Shown here: one piece after another, positions 58,270 through 64,000 of the stretch
Position numbering within the stretch: the first letter of the stretch is position 1
Layout: each line of letters starts with the position of its first letter
Assembly: GCA_027943335.1 (NCBI GenBank)
Contig: BSBK01005646.1
Location: forward strand, 126,501 to 190,500
Direction: 5' to 3'
DNA: 64,000 nt
Source: Chamaecyparis obtusa
Taxonomy: Eukaryota; Streptophyta; Pinopsida; Cupressales; Cupressaceae
Translations under genes and position numbers: made by a program
The notes under the pieces: generated by a model
What the model was told of the DNA's origin: nothing
What the model saw: the letters and a program-made list of their open reading frames with translations, nothing else
Database searches by the model: none

Positions 58270-58740
58270 GCATTAATAGTACTATAAGAATTTGCCACCA
58301 ACAACAACCCAAGATCTAGAGGCTAATGAATAATACAACACCACAAGATACAAAATAGAAAAGAACAAACTATATTCTTATCAATGGTGCAATAATTGAA
58401 GTACAATCAATGAGTACAATGTAGATGTGCCTACTTATATAGGCAATGTAGTAAGATACCATGATAAGGAGACAAATTATCATCCACACAAGGTGGAATC
58501 ACATGTCGATCGAAGGTGGACTATCCTCTGTTGTGCAATGAAGTATGTGTAACATGTAAAGGATGATAAGCGCACAAAAGGTGGAGACAACACATAAAGT
58601 GGAATGTGATAACTTCTATCACCACCTAAAGTGGAATTTCTCCTATACTATATGCAACTAAATGTGCAAACTACTATACATGCATTATCCTAAGTAAGCT
58701 CAAGTAAAGTGTAATTAGGTGAATAATTAATTATACCAAC
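58270..58740 (-). mobile_element. Minus-strand copia-type 3' LTR, left end uncertain
   Basis: On the minus strand a polypurine tract (cttaaggggggg, 58741-58752) is followed by TGTTGGTATAATTAATTA, the start of an LTR. A TATA box in ctatataagtagg lies near 58431-58443. The far end is not resolved, and no matching 5' LTR is seen to the right. Confidence 0.6.
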
Positions 58741-59460
58741 ACCCCCCCTTAAGTGCAGCTTTGAGGAATGTAGAATTAAGCTAATAATGCAAGATGGATT
58801 TTGACTATTAGGTCATATTAGGTACCCATGTACAATATGTAATGCAATCTCTCACAAAACGAAGAAAGGGTATAAACCCAGTGAGACAAAACTCCCATTC
58901 AAAATAGAGATGGATACATAAAATAAATCTCAAGGAAGCGTGAGAAGGACAAAATCCCATGTGAGGAAAAATACCCTCCCTCCCCTCCCCTCCCCTCCCC
59001 CTACCCATAAGAGAGAAGAAGAGAGATCAAGTAGCCTCCCCTCATTGTAGAATGTACACTAGTGATAGATGGTCCTTGCTGGATGTAGAAGATGCTTCAC
59101 AATCATAGAAAAACATTCCTACCCTTAAGAAAGAAAAAAACTCAAAGGTGTATGAATGGAGTCTCCCCATTTTTTAGGAAGAAATCTCAAAATGTATGAA
59201 GTCTCTAAAAATTGCTCTAGTGTCCTCATGTCGATGCTGAAGGTGCCTCTTCCACTACTGGAAAAGAAAGTCAGGATCTAATGAGGAAGAATGTAGAACA
59301 TGATCCAAAGACCCAAGTGTCTCCTTTAAAGATAAAGAGACCTCCAAATGTTTTACATAAGCATCTGCCACTAGTAAATTTGACCCCGAATTTTGATGAA
59401 AATTCATCGATTTTCGACACCCTATCATCATAAAGACGACCAATATGGATGTCAAACTTT
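58741..59460 (-). mobile_element. End of the internal region of the minus-strand copia element
   Basis: Lies directly upstream (minus strand) of the polypurine tract, includes the G-rich run at 58974-59006 and has no recognisable pol motif. Its right boundary is uncertain. Confidence 0.35.
58974..59006 (-). repeat. C-rich run, G-quadruplex-forming on the minus strand
   Basis: Plus strand is ccctccc followed by repeated tcccc and a final ctaccc. On the minus strand this gives at least six runs of three to five G separated by single A or TA. Confidence 0.9.
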
Positions 59461-59550
59461 TTTTTGTCTCATTTTCGACGCCCTAAATTTTTGTGGTATA
59501 TTCGATGCCTACATACATCGAAAAAAGGCAGGTGCCTGGTCCACAATGAT

Positions 59551-60592
59551 CATATTGTTGGGATAACAATTACCGATGGTCTTAGGAATTTCAAGTAGCA
59601 ACATAACTCATACTGAGAGTTCTATCAGGCATACAAAAGCATCGACAAAAGAAAACATCAAGCACTCCGATACCCGATTGAAACTTTGGGATATCTTTGG
59701 GCGATAAACCTATCAGAGGAAAAGGGAGATCGACAAGGAACAATTTTGAGCATCCTGATCACCGATGAAGTTATCGGAGATGCTTATAGCGACAGTTTCA
59801 TCGAGAGAATTCGTAGTTCGGCAAAAGAAGAATGTGCCCGTCCTGATGGCCGATAGAATCATCGGTGAGATTTACGTCGAAAAAAGGAAGATCATATTGT
59901 CGAGATAACAATTACCGATGGTCTTAGGAATTTTGGGCAGCGGTATAACTCATATCAAAAGTTCTATCGGGCATACAATAGCAACGGAAAAAAAAAAACA
60001 TCAAGCACTCCGATCCCTGATTGAAACTTCGAGATATCTTTGGGCGATAAACCTATCAGAGGAAAAAGGAGATCGAAAAGGAACAATTTTGAGCATCTTG
60101 ATCACCGATGAAGTTATTGGAGAGGCTTATAGCGACAGTTTCATCGGGAGAGTTTGTAGTTCGGTAGAAGAAGAATGTGCCTGTCCTGATGACTGATAGA
60201 AACATCAGTGAAATTTACGTCGAAAAAAGGTAGATCATGTTGTCGGGATAAAAATTACCGATGATTTTAGGAATTTTGGGCAGCGACATAACTCATACCG
60301 AGAGTTCTATTGGGCATACAAAAGCATCGACAAAAGAAAACATTAAGCACTCCGATCCCCGATTGAAACTTTAGGATATCTTTGGACGATAAACCTATCA
60401 AAAGAAAAGGGAGATCGACAAGGAACAATTTTGAGCATCCCGATCGCTGATGAAGTTATCAGAGATGCTTATAGTGATAGTTTCATTAGGAGAATTTGTA
60501 GTTCGACAGGAGAAGAATGTGCCCATCCCGATGGTCGATAGAATCATCAGTAAAATTTACGTCAAAAAAAGGAAGATCATGTTGCCACTGGT
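59551..60592. repeat. Tandem array of three units of about 342 bp
   Basis: attaccgatg starts at 59569, 59912 and 60254. Each unit carries agttctat, aagcactccgat, gatatctttggg, cgataaacctatca, gatgaagttat, gacagtttcat and ends gaaaaaaggaagatcat. A partial unit end precedes the first unit. One unit is open for 92 codons (59918-60196), but the others are not, so it is treated as non-coding satellite-like DNA. Confidence 0.93.
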
Positions 60593-63500
60593 ATAGCTGT
60601 CTTCGAAAATGGTTGTCACTTACATCAAAATATAGACAAGAATTTGACGTTTGTTTGGTCTCTTGTACAACACTAGTGTGGAAAAAGTTTTCATTTTCGT
60701 CAAAATAGTGACGAATTTCATTTTATTTAAAAATAATTAATTTTTTATTGTCTTATTTATGGACGGGATAATGGATCAATTAATAGGTGGGATAGGGGTC
60801 TTTCAATTTGAAAGTTTGAGGGACTTCAATAGTGTTCTTCACAACACCAACTAGTTCTCCTCAAGGACCATCCACATTGATGCAATCCACACCATGAGAA
60901 ATCAGAGTGCACAAGAAACTTCTTATGCCACCACCCACCCTACACCTTTGTAATCCACTTCATGTCCCTCAACCAATCGCTGGTTTCATCTATACAACTT
61001 TACCAAGCAACAATCCTTCACTTGAGTACTCAACTAGGCCTAATTCCCTAGTAGCCCTGCCAGACCGTTTTTTCAAGGATTTCACCAAACTTCTCCAAAA
61101 GACTCACAAAACTAAAGTCATATTTGAATACCCTTTTCACCCTTACATAACACATCTCAAAGGTTCATTTCACTCTTTTGGACCATATGCCCAAACAATG
61201 TACTGTTACTCTGCCATTAGCCCTCTATTAGGCCTCCCATTACAAAGCAACCACTAGTAGGTCTCATTCCAAAAACTTATAATACTCAAATAGAGTTGAT
61301 TCTTCATCTCAAACAAAGGATTTTCACATTCCCAAGAGGCACCATAAAGTTTTGATATTGCAATCACCAAACCCTCCTTCTCAGGTGCTCTAACCTAGAG
61401 GGTTTTGCCAAAGTGAAATCTCCAATCACCTCCAAGCCCTACCAAGGGATCACACACCATTCATTGAACATATCAAATCATACTATACCATAAAAAGTGG
61501 CCCTCATGTGGAATAAATCTCCAGACCTTGACTGGTCCGAGTGCTAGTGACCCTTCAATCAACATTCTCTCTTAATTAGAGATCCTTTTACTTCATTCTT
61601 GTTCATCCCTACAAACAAACACTTCATGGAACATATAATAAATGGAGAAGGTATCCTCTCACATTCCATACCAACCATAGAAGTGAGGGATCCTATGCAT
61701 CCATGAAACAATTGACTGTTACACCCAAACCACCGTTAGGAACCATCAGAATAACCATCAGTTTGTTTCTTTAAACTTCGCAACAATAACACAAACTTGC
61801 ATAGAAATGAATAAAAACACAACTCATGACTATTTTAATTCATTATCATTAACATTTTCATTGAAAAAAGAGTCTAAGAATCCCAAAATGGTGACTGTGT
61901 CCTCACGGGTAGAGACATGACAATTTGTAAGTAATTTACATTTTATTGATTCAAACTTAATTTACATTTCTTGTTGTGTGTAGATGGTCTTTTAGAGGAT
62001 GATCCACATTATTTTTGAGGGTATGTGGAGTGTGGTGTGATAGAGAACCAAAGACAATGGTTCCAATTCAATGAAAATAAAATATTCTTGAAAACAATGT
62101 TCTTTGCCGTGAGGGTTACAATCATTATAACTGTGGCTTCAAACTTGTTTTGAAATGCTTTGTTGACTGGATAATGGTTTAATATGATTATATATTGATA
62201 CATTTACATTTCCTTGCGAGTATCTTGAAGTTTCATGAAGATTTGGAGCAACAAATATAACTTTGTATTGACTGTTCCATAAAAGGGTTTTGTGCAATCA
62301 ACATTTTGGGATTTGAAGTCTCCATTGAATGGATTGACTCTCCCACCCCTGTGGCTTCTGTGATTGGTGAGAGGAGTCATCATAATGTATTATATCCTTG
62401 TATGATAGTGTTTGTTGCAGAGATATGCCAAGGTGGAGGAGAGACCACAAAGAATAGTGGTAAATTGTTGATTGAAGAGTGCATCGAGTTGCACCAATCA
62501 TTGTTTGAGAAAATACTCTTAAAGAGGATGGTATTTTATGTTGGATCTTCTGTTGGGGGATCCTTAGAGATGTGTTATATCCCTTGGGAGGATCTGGAGG
62601 AGTTTGGAGGAGCCATTTCTAGAAAGCCCTAGCCTAATGACCCTAGGAATGAGGGTTTGATACCTTGGATGGTAGGTAAGTGTTAGAGATCCAAAAAATT
62701 GATAATCCTTTATGTTTTTCCATGTACTAGGACTGTTTCATGGTTTGGGATCAAGGGAGAAAGCCTTTATATGAGTTGTTTTGTATTTGGGTGCACTTTA
62801 GGCCTATTTGGGTCTTGCAAGTGTATTGGATATGGTAGTTGGTCCAAAGGAGCATACCTTGGGTTTGGGGTATGTCTTGTAACAATGAAAATGGTATCTA
62901 AAACCATTGAGAGTTTCCCTAGTTGTTTGGGAAGTTTTTGAGTAAAAGGAAGATTACTGGAAGGACAAGGCTATAAGGAGATTAGGCTCTTGGAGTGAGT
63001 CGTGAAGCAAACTTTTTTTGTATTTATATACAAAGTAAACATGATAAAAAAATGGAAACATATTTATTTTTAAATAGAATACACCAGGGAGTACCATAAA
63101 AAATATTGACCGTTTAAAATCATGAATAGCAAACCTAAATCAGTTAGCTCATTTTTTATCAGCATGTGGTTTCGCAATATCAGTAAATGTGTAGTCTCAA
63201 AATTGTCCATTTCTCTATGTATATGAAAAATGAATGAAATATCAAGCTGAAATAAAGCATTAAGCAAAATAGTATTCCACATAGACTGAATCAAATATAC
63301 CATCAAAAGAAGGCGAACTCCACGATTGGCACAAACTCGGACATGGGAAAAGTCAAATTTAGGGCCTGATTTATCAAGAACAACAAACAATGCAAAACCT
63401 CACAATCGATCATGAAACCTAATAAAAAACTACTGCCTTACAGTTATTGAGTAGGGTTAATTGGGGCATTTAATGCAGTTAATGCCTTGCATAATAGTTG

Positions 63501-64000
63501 CACACTGCAAAACTTGATTGGGACAATGAAATTTACAAAGTAAGGAAAGGTGAGAGGATCAATCAAATAATCACAAAAAGAAACACGCTTTGTCAACACT
63601 ATTCAAAATCCTATCACCAAGCACAGACATAGGAAATAAAAAAGGGACAAAAGACAAGAAATAAGAAAAATCATTAGGACTATATAGAAAAATCATTAAG
63701 ACTATACAAAATCAAGTTCTAGAAATAGACGGTTTTGATGCTTTTCAATTACAACAATTGAGCATTCATCATTTGGTACTTCTTGTTTATTCCATTTAAG
63801 TATTGTGGAAGCCATTGTATGGGAGAAGAGGAGGATCTACAAGAACTATACGGATTGTGGCTGAATAAAAAAACATTATATCTGTCATTTGGATGTCTCT
63901 TTGCATGGTTTTTACATTGTTGATGATTTGAACAAGTTCCAAATGTGTTGAAGAAGGTTTGAAAATAAATTTATAAACATTCTTGAATGTTTTGAAGACC
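60593..64000. other. Right flank, no recognised gene
   Basis: Short open frames at 60907-61257 (plus, 116 codons), 62306-62632 (plus, 108 codons) and 63070-63390 (minus, 106 codons) have no family I recognise, no supporting splice or repeat context and ordinary composition. They could be old repeat or pseudogene sequence. Confidence 0.35.

Noticed and set aside
59918..60196. 92-codon ORF as a gene
   Set aside because: It spans one unit of a tandem array, and the equivalent frame is broken in the other units.

Overview
This is a window of nuclear DNA from a plant with a large, repeat-rich genome. I think it is a gymnosperm, most likely a conifer. The evidence is one ordinary plant gene whose exons are intact but separated by introns of about 20.0, 14.9 and 7.3 kb, packed with hAT elements, solo LTRs and nested LTR retrotransposons. 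The species call is an inference from this architecture and the element types, not a measurement.

The only protein-coding host gene I can support is a plus-strand homologue of ROOT HAIR DEFECTIVE 3 (RHD3/SEY1/atlastin class), a membrane-anchored dynamin-like GTPase that fuses ER tubules. Twenty-one consecutive coding exons (6644 to 55709) join in frame into 777 residues. They start inside the P-loop and run through the G2, G3 and G4 motifs, the helical stalk, two adjacent membrane segments and a polar tail. A plausible first exon with a good start context lies at 3704-3755. The exon that should carry the segment just before the P-loop was not found between it and 6644.

Layout: 1-1097, right part of a hAT element. 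1238-1507, a 90-bp tandem repeat. About 2.9-3.8 kb, possible promoter, leader and first exon. 3830-4446, a complete short hAT. 6644-6905, two GTPase exons. The 20-kb intron (6906-26891) holds two more hAT elements, a degenerate retroelement with a regulatory region rich in AACGG motifs and a recognisable ORF (16790 onward), and two solo LTRs with intact target duplications (20238-21046 and 23693-25573). 26892-28525 carries eight closely spaced exons. The 14.9-kb intron (28526-43385) holds a 367-bp tandem duplication and a minus-strand RNase H-bearing retroelement split by two LTR retrotransposons. One is non-autonomous (32288-36723) and the other is a deleted Ty1/copia (36978-41562). Both have target-site duplications and the same primer-binding site. 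43386-47741 carries eight exons. A 7.3-kb intron with fossil repeats follows, then the last three exons (55045-55709). Downstream are a SINE-like piece, a minus-strand copia LTR fragment, a C-rich/G-rich run and a three-unit array of about 342 bp (59551-60592). The last 3.4 kb is unrecognised.

The observation I find most unusual is inside the non-autonomous retrotransposon. About 1.1 kb of its non-coding interior (about 34.8-35.9 kb) is an almost continuous string of short hairpins. Their loops are conserved while their arms differ in compensating ways, as expected if RNA folding is maintained.
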